NCBI GenBank assembly: GCA_023442845.1
Contig: JAEZXC010000140.1
Location: 1 to 5,344 of the forward strand
Reading direction: 5' to 3'
Length of the DNA stretch: 5,344 bases
DNA from: Actinomycetes bacterium
GTDB taxonomy: Bacteria > Actinomycetota > Actinomycetes > Actinomycetales > Demequinaceae
Shown here: positions 1 through 4,733 of the stretch, piece by piece
Layout of the letters: each line of letters starts with the position of its first letter
How positions within the stretch are numbered: position 1 is the first letter of the stretch
The notes under the pieces: generated by a model
The model's database searches: none
Seen by the model: only the letters and a program-made list of their open reading frames with translations
Told to the model about the DNA's origin: nothing
Program-made: the position numbers and the translations under genes

Positions 1-95
1 AGCGCGAGCATCGCAATCTTGGTGACGAGCGGCCCCATGCGAGTGGTGACGCCCGCCTGCGGGGCAGCGGCGGGGTTGGCGTGGCGCACAGTCAT
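1..95 (-). CDS. malF: N-terminus of a MalF-type sugar ABC transporter permease (partial)
   Basis: The ATG is at 95-93 and 31 codons run to the window edge; the predicted start is MTVRHANPAAAPQAGV, continuing to a hydrophobic turn (VTKIAMLA) that probably begins the first membrane segment. A purine-rich GGAAG lies 6 nt before the ATG. What is visible is a short hydrophilic cytoplasmic tail, as is usual before the first helix of MalF-type permeases. No diagnostic permease motif (EAA loop) is in the window. The assignment therefore rests mainly on position: it follows a sugar-binding lipoprotein gene on the same strand with a 73-nt gap, the normal malE-malF order. It would form the membrane channel for maltose or a related glucoside together with MalG. 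Whether it is the MalF- or another-type permease cannot be decided here. Confidence 0.72.
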   Translation of the reverse strand, partial: MTVRHANPAAAPQAGVTTRMGPLVTKIAMLA

Positions 96-124
96 GTTCG
101 GCTTCCGTTCGGACGATGAGCTAC

Positions 125-161
125 GCCCCTGGACGCTGGCGTGTCACCGGCGCCCAGGGGC
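125..161 (-). promoter_or_regulatory. Intergenic hairpin between malE and malF
   Basis: An inverted repeat lies wholly inside the 73-nt gap: 125-139 pairs with 147-161 around a 7-nt loop (140-146). The stem is 15 positions with one A/C mismatch and one G-T wobble, and its outer 8 bp (GCCCCTGG with CCAGGGGC) are perfect. No T-run follows in the direction of transcription, so it does not look like a complete intrinsic terminator. A likely role, by analogy with malE-malF spacers elsewhere, is partial termination or protection of the malE 3' end from decay, giving more binding protein than permease. Confidence 0.6.
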
Positions 162-168
162 AGTTGAG

Positions 169-1419
169 TTAGCTTCCGCTCAGTGCGTTCTGCACGTCTT
201 CGGTGAGCTTGGCCCACGTGGCGGCAGGGTCCGCGCCATTGAGAATCTGAGCCTGGGCGATGCCCCAGTACTCCCACACGACGCCCATCTCTGGGATGGC
301 AGGCATCGGGACGGCGTCCTCACCGGCCTCCTTGAAGCCCTTGACGAGCGGGTCGCCAGCGACCTCATCCGCTGCAGCCGTCAGTGCGGGCAGGACTCCG
401 CCCGACTCGTACAGCGCCTTCTGGACATCGACGGTGCCGATGTAGTTGACGAGGAAGTCGTTCGCAGCGACCTTGTTCTCCGAGTACTGGTTGACAAAGA
501 AGCCCTTGACGCCCGCGAACGGCTGAGCCGGCTGGTCCGTAGGCGACGGAATGCGGTCGACCACCACGTTGACGCCAGCGTCGGTTGCGGCCTTCACGTT
601 CCACGGACCAGTGAGCCAGAACGCCGCTTCGCCCGTGAGGAACTTGTCCTTCGCGATGTCACCCGTGATCTCGGTCGAAATCGTGTTGGCACCGTTGACA
701 CCTTGGCTCGACAGCCACGCGGCGAAGTCGCCGCCGTTGCCAAGTTCGAGCTTGGTCGGGTCATAAGCACCTGCGTCGTCACGACCGAAGACGGGAGCGC
801 CGAAGGCAGTCTGGAGCGGGTACAGGTGATACGGGTTTCCGTTCTCGCCCTGCTCGACGACAAAGGCAAACTCAGCACCCGACGCGGTGCCGGCAGCGAT
901 CATGTCGTCCCACGTGGCAGCGGGCTCGGGGACGAGGTCGGCATTGCGCAGCACGGCGACGTTCTCGACGCCGTACGGGAGCAAGTAGACGGTGCCGTCA
1001 TACGCAGCGGCGTCGACGGCGACCGGCAGGTAGTTCGCTGCGGTGTCACCGAGTTCGACCGGTGCAATCACACCGTTGGTGGTGAGTTCGCCGAGCCAGT
1101 CATGTGCACCCATAACGACATCGGGTCCAGAGCCGGAGTTGGCCTGCTGAATGAAGTCGTCCTTGAGGGTCGCGTTGTCACGCGACACGATGTCGACGGC
1201 GATGCCGGTCGAGGCCTCGTAGTCGCTCGCAACGTCAGCGAGGGATGCGGCGCGCTCGGCGTCCACCCACACGGTGAGAGTGGTTTGCGGAGTGTTGTCC
1301 GCGCTCGGCGCGGCAGCAGAGGGTGTGGTGTCCGAGTCGCTCGAGGAGCAGGCACTGAGGAGCATGGCGCTCGCAGCGACAGCAACAGTGGCGACAAGAG
1401 ACTTCTTTGTCATCAGCAT
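169..1419 (-). CDS. malE: Maltose/maltodextrin-type ABC transporter substrate-binding lipoprotein
   Basis: A 416-residue extracellular solute-binding protein (family 1) that would capture maltose, maltodextrin or a related glucoside outside the membrane and deliver it to the MalF/MalG-type permeases. A lipoprotein signal is clear: KK at 5-6, a hydrophobic stretch at 8-22, and the lipobox LSAC with the lipidated cysteine at residue 24, followed by a Ser/Asp/Thr/Ala-rich linker to about residue 45. The mature domain begins LTVWVDAERAASL (48-60). Family features include GPDVVMGAHDWLGEL (98-112), GEAAFWLTGPWN (263-274, the counterpart of the NGPW region of E. coli MalE) and a C-terminal VVWEYWG (380-386) whose tryptophans are candidate sugar-stacking residues. 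The first ATG is preferred over the one two codons later because AAAGGAA (1432-1426) is about 7 nt upstream of it. The exact sugar is not readable; the adjacent alpha-glucosidase favours alpha-glucosides. Confidence 0.9.
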   Translation of the reverse strand: MLMTKKSLVATVAVAASAMLLSACSSSDSDTTPSAAAPSADNTPQTTLTVWVDAERAASLADVASDYEASTGIAVDIVSRDNATLKDDFIQQANSGSGPDVVMGAHDWLGELTTNGVIAPVELGDTAANYLPVAVDAAAYDGTVYLLPYGVENVAVLRNADLVPEPAATWDDMIAAGTASGAEFAFVVEQGENGNPYHLYPLQTAFGAPVFGRDDAGAYDPTKLELGNGGDFAAWLSSQGVNGANTISTEITGDIAKDKFLTGEAAFWLTGPWNVKAATDAGVNVVVDRIPSPTDQPAQPFAGVKGFFVNQYSENKVAANDFLVNYIGTVDVQKALYESGGVLPALTAAADEVAGDPLVKGFKEAGEDAVPMPAIPEMGVVWEYWGIAQAQILNGADPAATWAKLTEDVQNALSGS

Positions 1420-1425
1420 GGTGGG

Positions 1426-1432
1426 TTCCTTT
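1426..1432 (-). promoter_or_regulatory. Ribosome binding site of malE
   Basis: AAAGGAA on the minus strand ends 6 nt before the ATG at 1419. The second in-frame ATG (1413) would be 12 nt away, so this site supports the upstream start. Confidence 0.7.
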
Positions 1433-1446
1433 GGAGTTGACGCTCA

Positions 1447-1475
1447 CGGCAACGACTCCATCGGCGTCGCTGCCG
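1447..1475 (-). promoter_or_regulatory. Stem-loop in the malE 5' leader
   Basis: In the predicted malE mRNA, CGGCAGCGAC (1475-1466) pairs with GTCGTTGCCG (1456-1447): 10 consecutive pairs with a single G-U wobble and a 9-nt loop. It lies in the roughly 88-nt leader and ends 14 nt before the Shine-Dalgarno sequence. It may stabilise the mRNA 5' end or affect ribosome access. No T-run follows and no alternative pairing was found, so attenuation is not supported. Confidence 0.45.
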
Positions 1476-1501
1476 CCCCGGACGTGAAGCGCTCGGGATA
1501 C

Positions 1502-1515
1502 TGAAAGCGTTTGCA
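1502..1515. promoter_or_regulatory. LacI-family operator O1 at the malE start site
   Basis: TGAAAGCGTTTGCA matches TGNAANCGNTTNCA at every fixed position, with the central CG step typical of LacI/GalR-family operators. It begins at the last base of the -10 box and covers the predicted start site, so a bound repressor would block RNA polymerase. Confidence 0.85.
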
Positions 1516-1544
1516 TAGTAAGCAGGAGAACCGGTTAATTGCAA
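1515..1544 (-). promoter_or_regulatory. malE promoter (-35 TTGCAA, -10 TACTAT)
   Basis: Reading the minus strand, TTGCAA (1544-1539) is followed by an 18-bp spacer and TACTAT (1520-1515). Both hexamers are close to the vegetative sigma-70/HrdB consensus. Transcription would begin near 1508, leaving a leader of about 88 nt before malE. The -35 box overlaps one LacI-type operator and the transcription start region overlaps a second, the expected arrangement for strong repression in the absence of inducer. Confidence 0.75.
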
Positions 1545-1553
1545 ACGCTTACG
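1540..1553. promoter_or_regulatory. LacI-family operator O2 at the malE -35 box
   Basis: TGCAAACGCTTACG matches the palindrome TGNAANCGNTTNCA except for its last base. It overlaps the -35 box TTGCAA. Its centre is 38 bp from that of O1, so the two sites bracket the promoter. Confidence 0.8.
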
Positions 1554-1626
1554 GTAACAATTGGGCAAAGTATGGCGGCTTTCACGCTCAATCGTCGAGA
1601 CAACGCGCCTAGTGCGTACGTTTCAG

Positions 1627-1640
1627 TGGAAACGCTCTCA
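1627..1640. promoter_or_regulatory. Possible third LacI-type operator downstream of the glucosidase gene
   Basis: TGGAAACGCTCTCA matches TGNAANCGNTTNCA with one mismatch (C for the second T of TT). It lies 9 bp downstream of the glucosidase stop codon and 87 bp (centre to centre) from O2. It also overlaps a small inverted repeat, CGTTTC (1619-1624) with GAAACG (1629-1634), which could form a weak RNA hairpin at the end of the glucosidase transcript. It could be an auxiliary site for looping, a roadblock to read-through, or a chance match. Confidence 0.45.
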
Positions 1641-1649
1641 CGGCGGGAT

Positions 1650-3296
1650 CTACCGGTGAAGCCACACCGTTGTGTCCGCAGGCACTCGCCCCTCAGCCGT
1701 GAGTGGGCCCGACTCCGCGATGACGCGCCCCACCACGTCAACGTCGGCGCCGCTCACGTTCGCAATCACTCGCACACGGCCGTTGTCGAAGGTGACCACG
1801 CCGTCGGCGCTGTCGACCCACGTGAGTTCTCCCCCGCCAAGGCCGTATTCTGCGCGGCGGGCGAGCGCATGCTTGTAGAGCGCAAGAGTGGATTCGGCCG
1901 ACGCTGCCTGCACATCCCGGGCAAACTCCGCCCAGTCGTCTGGTTGAGGCAGCCACGTCTTGCCGGTCGCGTTGAAACCATATGCAGGCGCGTCCTTCTC
2001 CCACGGAATCGGCACGCGACAGCCATCACGGCCATAACGCTCGCCCGCAGTGCGGAACCACGTGGGGTCTTGGCGGGCCTCGTCGGGGATGAAGACATGT
2101 TCGGGCAGGCCGAGCTCTTCACCTTGGTAGAGGTACGCCGATCCCGGCAGAGCAAGCATGAGCAGCGTGGCAGCCCGCGCCCGCGCTAGCCCCAACTCCG
2201 GAATGGGCATTCCAGGTGACAGGGGCCCTATGCCGTGACCTTGCGGGTTCTCGAACGTCAACGCCAGTCGTGTTGCGTGGCGCACCACGTCGTGATTCGA
2301 CAGCACCCACGTGCTTGGCGCGCCCACGCCACCAAAAGCGGCAAGCGAATCCGAGATGACGTCGCGCAGCGCCTCCGCGTCCCACGGGGTGCTGAGGAAC
2401 GCAAAGTTGAACGCCTGGTGCATTTCGTCGTCGCGCACCCACTTCGCCATACGCGTCAGCGGGTTGATCCACGCCTCGGCCGCGAGAATCCGATCCCCGC
2501 CGTACTCCTCGACAACAGTTCGCCAACGCCGCCACACGTCGTGAACGCCTTCTTGGCCGAAGTATGGCGTGGGAGCATCCTCGTCCCCGCCCATTGACCC
2601 GGCCTTGTCAGAGGGCACATAGTCCGGCAGTCCGTCCTCTTTGACGAGACCGTGCGCCACATCAACCCGGAAGCCATCCACTCCGCGGTCGAGCCAGAAC
2701 CGCAAGATGTCGTCGAAGTCGCGCTTCACTGTCTCGTTGGACCAGTCGAGGTCGGGCTGCGTGGAGTCGAACAAGTGAAGGAACCACTGGCCCGGCGTCC
2801 CGTCCTGCCGCACCTCGCGTGTCCAGGCCGGCCCACCGAAAACCGACTCCCAGTTGTTGGGCGCAAGCTCGCCGTGCTCGCCGCGACCATCACGGAAGAT
2901 GTAGCGAGCCCTCTCGGGAGATCCCGGTGCCGAGGCAATGGCGGCTTTGAACCAACGGTGCTGATCCGACGTGTGGTTGGGAACGATGTCGACAATGACG
3001 CGCAAGCCCAAGCGATGCGCGCTCTCGATGAGAGCGTCGGCGTCGTCCAAGGTGCCAAAGAGTGGATCAACGTCGCAGTAGTCCTCCACGTCATAGCCAG
3101 CGTCGCGCTGAGGTGACCGATAAAAGGGCGAGAGCCAGAGCGCATCGACACCGAGCTCCTTGAGATGCTCGAGTCGGCTCGTGATGCCAGGCAGGTCGCC
3201 CATGCCGTCACCGTTCGCATCAGCAAAGGAGCGGGGGTAGATCTGATAAAAGACGGCGGTGCGCCACCATTCGGTTGCCGTAGCAGCGGTAGTCAC
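1650..3296 (-). CDS. GH13 alpha-glucosidase (maltase/oligo-1,6-glucosidase type), cytoplasmic
   Basis: A 548-residue glycoside hydrolase family 13 enzyme expected to release glucose from maltose or short alpha-glucosides after import. The (beta/alpha)8 barrel starts near residue 10 (WWRTAVFYQIYPRSF). A Ca-binding-like loop DANGDGMGD is at 26-34. Conserved regions are: I, DIVPNH at 103-108; V, QPDLDW at 180-185, typical of the oligo-1,6-glucosidase-related subfamilies; II, GFRVDVAHG with nucleophile D212; III, LAAEAW with acid/base E274; IV, NHD with transition-state D336. A beta-sandwich C-domain follows from about 470. All catalytic residues are present, and there is no signal peptide. The GTG start at 3296 is chosen because AAGGAGG (3309-3303) lies 6 nt before it and the family's usual N-terminus begins just after; the frame stays open upstream only as an antisense shadow of fhaA. 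The length is normal for the family. Subfamily 23 versus 30, and the exact linkage preference, are not settled; aglA- or malL-type names would be guesses. Confidence 0.93.
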   Translation of the reverse strand: MTTAATATEWWRTAVFYQIYPRSFADANGDGMGDLPGITSRLEHLKELGVDALWLSPFYRSPQRDAGYDVEDYCDVDPLFGTLDDADALIESAHRLGLRVIVDIVPNHTSDQHRWFKAAIASAPGSPERARYIFRDGRGEHGELAPNNWESVFGGPAWTREVRQDGTPGQWFLHLFDSTQPDLDWSNETVKRDFDDILRFWLDRGVDGFRVDVAHGLVKEDGLPDYVPSDKAGSMGGDEDAPTPYFGQEGVHDVWRRWRTVVEEYGGDRILAAEAWINPLTRMAKWVRDDEMHQAFNFAFLSTPWDAEALRDVISDSLAAFGGVGAPSTWVLSNHDVVRHATRLALTFENPQGHGIGPLSPGMPIPELGLARARAATLLMLALPGSAYLYQGEELGLPEHVFIPDEARQDPTWFRTAGERYGRDGCRVPIPWEKDAPAYGFNATGKTWLPQPDDWAEFARDVQAASAESTLALYKHALARRAEYGLGGGELTWVDSADGVVTFDNGRVRVIANVSGADVDVVGRVIAESGPLTAEGRVPADTTVWLHR

Positions 3297-3376
3297 TAAA
3301 TGCCTCCTTGCATGGTGACGGTTGGGCGATATCGCGGCCGTCGATGATGGACATGACCGGCACGGATGAGCATCAT
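3296..3376 (-). CDS. Possible 26-codon leader ORF overlapping the glucosidase start
   Basis: In the glucosidase leader, a tandem ATGATG (from 3376) opens a 26-codon frame (starting MMLIRAGHVHHRRPRY) whose TAG stop (3298-3296) shares one base with the glucosidase GTG, giving TAGTG. It starts about 12 nt after the predicted transcription start, and the glucosidase Shine-Dalgarno sequence is read inside it. The overlap is the geometry seen in translational coupling. Against it, no clear ribosome site precedes it, the peptide is rich in Arg, His and Pro with no recognisable motif, and open frames of this length are common by chance in GC-rich DNA. Confidence 0.25.
   Translation of the reverse strand: MMLIRAGHVHHRRPRYRPTVTMQGGI
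3303..3309 (-). promoter_or_regulatory. Ribosome binding site that fixes the glucosidase GTG start
   Basis: AAGGAGG on the minus strand, a near-perfect Shine-Dalgarno sequence, stands 6 nt before GTG at 3296-3294. No ATG is available in frame nearby, so this site decides the start. Confidence 0.85.
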
Positions 3377-3378
3377 CG
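3342..3378 (-). promoter_or_regulatory. Stem-loop in the glucosidase 5' leader
   Basis: CGATGATG (3378-3371) can pair perfectly over 8 bp with CATCATCG (3349-3342) in the predicted mRNA, around a 21-nt loop that contains a small CCG/CGG stem. The tandem ATG of the possible leader ORF lies in the 5' arm. Together with the stem-loop before malE, both sugar transcripts would carry a structured leader of about 90 nt. Confidence 0.35.
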
Positions 3379-3394
3379 GCGCGGCGCACCGCAG

Positions 3395-3424
3395 AATGTA
3401 AGCGTTTGCAGTGGCGGAAAGCAA
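3395..3424 (-). promoter_or_regulatory. Promoter of the alpha-glucosidase gene
   Basis: Reading the minus strand, TTGCTT (3424-3419), an 18-bp spacer and TACATT (3400-3395) form a plausible sigma-70-type promoter. The predicted start is near 3388, about 91 nt before the GTG. Spacing and operator type match the malE promoter, suggesting co-regulation; here the operator fills most of the spacer and half of the -10 box. Confidence 0.62.
3397..3410. promoter_or_regulatory. LacI-family operator in the glucosidase promoter
   Basis: TGTAAGCGTTTGCA matches TGNAANCGNTTNCA at all fixed positions. Read on the minus strand it is TGCAAACGCTTACA, one base different from O1 read the same way (TGCAAACGCTTTCA) and from O2 on the plus strand. 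The same repressor very probably binds all of them, linking sugar hydrolysis with sugar uptake. Its gene is not in this window. Confidence 0.85.
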
Positions 3425-3494
3425 ATCCCCCGCACCCAGGCACCTCACCCGGCACACCGGGCCAGGCGCAACGCCTCGGCAAAACTCCTCGCGT

Positions 3495-3500
3495 TACGAT
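3495..3500 (+). promoter_or_regulatory. -10 box of fhaA, probable leaderless start
   Basis: TACGAT fits the actinobacterial TANNNT -10 motif and ends 6 nt before the fhaA ATG, so transcription would begin at or within a base or so of the start codon. No Shine-Dalgarno-like purine run is present before the ATG, consistent with leaderless translation. No good -35 hexamer is visible about 17-18 bp upstream. Confidence 0.6.
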
Positions 3501-3506
3501 CACCAC

Positions 3507-4214
3507 ATGGGAGTCCTCGATCGCTTTGAGAAGGGCGTCGAGAACGTGATGCAATCCGCGTTCGCCAAGACGTTTCGCTCCGGGGTCAAACCCGTCGAGC
3601 TTGCCAGCGCGCTCAAGCGTGAAGCCGACGCGCGTGCAGCCGTCGTCGATCGCCAGCGCACCGTTGTTCCCAACGAATACGCAGTCGCGCTTTCCGCTGT
3701 CGACATGAGTCACGTGCAGGAGTGGGGCGACGACGCCCTCGCTCGCGAGTTCGAGGATGCTCTTCACGACCACGCGGACCGCCAGCGCTACAGCTTTGTG
3801 GGCCCTGTCAGCGTGCGCTTTGACCTCGATGAGGACTTGGCCACTGGTCGCTTTTCTGTTTCGTCGCGGTCGACGCGAGCAGCGGCGGCCCCCGCAACAA
3901 GCCGTTCCGCGAACTCGCGTTACCCGCTACTCGACATTGACGGCAAGCGGTACCACCTCACCGGCACGCAGACAATTATTGGGCGCGGTTCCGAGGCAGA
4001 CATCGTGGTCGATGACACGGGGGTGAGCCGCCAGCATGTGCGCTTCGAGCGCACCGACTTCGGCACCATTCTCACCGACCTTGGGTCCACAAACGGCACG
4101 TTTGTCGAGGACCAGCGCATCAAAGAGGTCACCCTTCTCGATGGCAATGCGATCACCATCGGGCGCACCACGATCCTCTATTGGGACGGCCTGCCCGCCG
4201 ACGAGGACGCGTAA
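3507..4214 (+). CDS. fhaA: FhaA: DUF3662 and FHA domain protein of the Ser/Thr kinase signalling cluster
   Basis: A 235-residue cytoplasmic protein with an N-terminal DUF3662/FhaA-N domain (about 1-115; MGVLDRFEKGVE start, RSGVKPVELASALKREAD, VVPNEYAVALS), a short Ser/Ala/Arg linker (about 118-138) and a C-terminal forkhead-associated domain (about 140-226). The FHA phosphothreonine-binding signature is complete: GRGS (159-162), SRQH (174-177), and DLGSTNGT with N196. In Mycobacterium tuberculosis the homologue (Rv0020c) binds phosphorylated PknB and the pseudokinase domain of MviN/MurJ, restraining peptidoglycan synthesis. The same role is inferred here. The linker is far shorter than in the 527-residue mycobacterial protein. 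The ATG at 3507 is chosen because MGVLDRFE is the family start. The TAA stop shares its last A with the fhaB ATG. Confidence 0.93.
   Translation: MGVLDRFEKGVENVMQSAFAKTFRSGVKPVELASALKREADARAAVVDRQRTVVPNEYAVALSAVDMSHVQEWGDDALAREFEDALHDHADRQRYSFVGPVSVRFDLDEDLATGRFSVSSRSTRAAAAPATSRSANSRYPLLDIDGKRYHLTGTQTIIGRGSEADIVVDDTGVSRQHVRFERTDFGTILTDLGSTNGTFVEDQRIKEVTLLDGNAITIGRTTILYWDGLPADEDA
4203..4207 (+). promoter_or_regulatory. Ribosome binding site of fhaB inside the end of fhaA
   Basis: GAGGA lies 6 nt before the fhaB ATG (4214) within the last fhaA codons. It supports the ATG that overlaps the fhaA stop over the longer open frame upstream. Confidence 0.65.
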
Positions 4215-4732
4215 TGAGTCAACTTTCCGTGACGCTTCTGCGCCTCGGCTTCTTGGTGTTGTTGTGGGCGATGGTGCTCGTCGCCATCGGCGTCTTGCGC
4301 TCGGACCTGTATGGCACCCGGGTGACGTCGCGCGGCCGCGGCATGCGGCGTCGGCGGCCTGATCCGCGCACCGAGAAGCGCGCGGCACCGTCCCGATCGA
4401 CCACGGGCGTACGTGCCGGCGCGATCTCCACGCACGGTCCTGCCGCGGGCCACCTCACCATCTCGAGCGGACCCCTCAAGGGCACGACGCTCCCGCTCGG
4501 GGAATCCGCCATCCTCGTCGGCCGTGCGAGCACCTGCACGGTGGTCATCGAAGACGACTACCTCTCAGCCCGACACTGCCGCATCTTTCCCGATAAAGGC
4601 CAGTGGTACGTCGAGGACCTGGGATCAACAAACGGCACCTTCCTTGGGAACCAGAAGGTGGACGATCCCGTTCTCTTTGCCCCGGGTGATCGCGTTCGCA
4701 TCGGGGCCACCACTTTGGAATTGAGGTCCTGA
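4214..4732 (+). CDS. fhaB: FhaB/FipA: membrane-anchored FHA domain protein
   Basis: A 172-residue protein with one N-terminal hydrophobic helix (about 6-28, LLRLGFLVLLWAMVLVAIGV), then a strongly basic stretch (about 36-68, including MRRRR at 44-48) that by the positive-inside rule puts the rest in the cytoplasm. The C-terminal FHA domain (about 80-170) has VGRAS (102-106), LSARH (117-121), and DLGSTNGT with N140, the residues that contact phosphothreonine and its backbone. In mycobacteria the homologue FipA/FhaB is a PknA-linked factor that interacts with the division machinery. Here it probably tethers phosphorylated partners at the membrane during growth or septation. Its start overlaps the fhaA stop by 1 nt, so the two are almost certainly translationally coupled. 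The length is close to that of the mycobacterial protein. Confidence 0.93.
   Translation: MSQLSVTLLRLGFLVLLWAMVLVAIGVLRSDLYGTRVTSRGRGMRRRRPDPRTEKRAAPSRSTTGVRAGAISTHGPAAGHLTISSGPLKGTTLPLGESAILVGRASTCTVVIEDDYLSARHCRIFPDKGQWYVEDLGSTNGTFLGNQKVDDPVLFAPGDRVRIGATTLELRS
4723..4726 (+). promoter_or_regulatory. Ribosome binding site of pstP inside the end of fhaB
   Basis: GAGG ends 7 nt before the pstP ATG at 4734, inside the last codons of fhaB. It supports this start and the reading of fhaA-fhaB-pstP as one transcript. Confidence 0.6.
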
Positions 4733-4733
4733 C

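Noticed and set aside
19..1440. A 473-codon open frame on the plus strand opposite malE
   Set aside because: It is the antisense shadow of a gene with a clear lipoprotein signal and family motifs. Long stop-free antisense frames are usual in high-GC DNA, and its translation has no recognisable domain.
1444..1461. A five-codon mini-ORF (MESLP) in the malE leader
   Set aside because: It has no ribosome site, is too short to judge, and lies within the loop and 3' arm of the stem-loop; most likely chance.
1539..2189. A 216-codon plus-strand open frame opposite the 3' part of the glucosidase
   Set aside because: It starts inside operator O2, has no ribosome site, and is opposite conserved GH13 coding sequence.
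3326..3335. 10-bp palindrome GCGATATCGC in the glucosidase leader
   Set aside because: It lies downstream of the predicted start site, lacks the LacI-type half-site pattern, and short GC-rich palindromes occur by chance.
3448..3475. Two small hairpins upstream of fhaA (CCCGG/CCGGG and GGCG/CGCC)
   Set aside because: Stems of 4-5 bp in a GC-rich region, upstream of the predicted fhaA transcript and without a T-run; not supportable as terminators or operators.
3411..3506. Upstream GTG start adding 32 residues to FhaA
   Set aside because: The family begins MGVLDRFE; the extension is not family-like, overlaps the promoter region and has no ribosome site.
3297..3773. N-terminal extension of the glucosidase frame by 159 codons
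   Set aside because: It would run antisense through fhaA and across the promoter region. The strong AAGGAGG before GTG 3296 and the normal GH13 N-terminus mark the true start.
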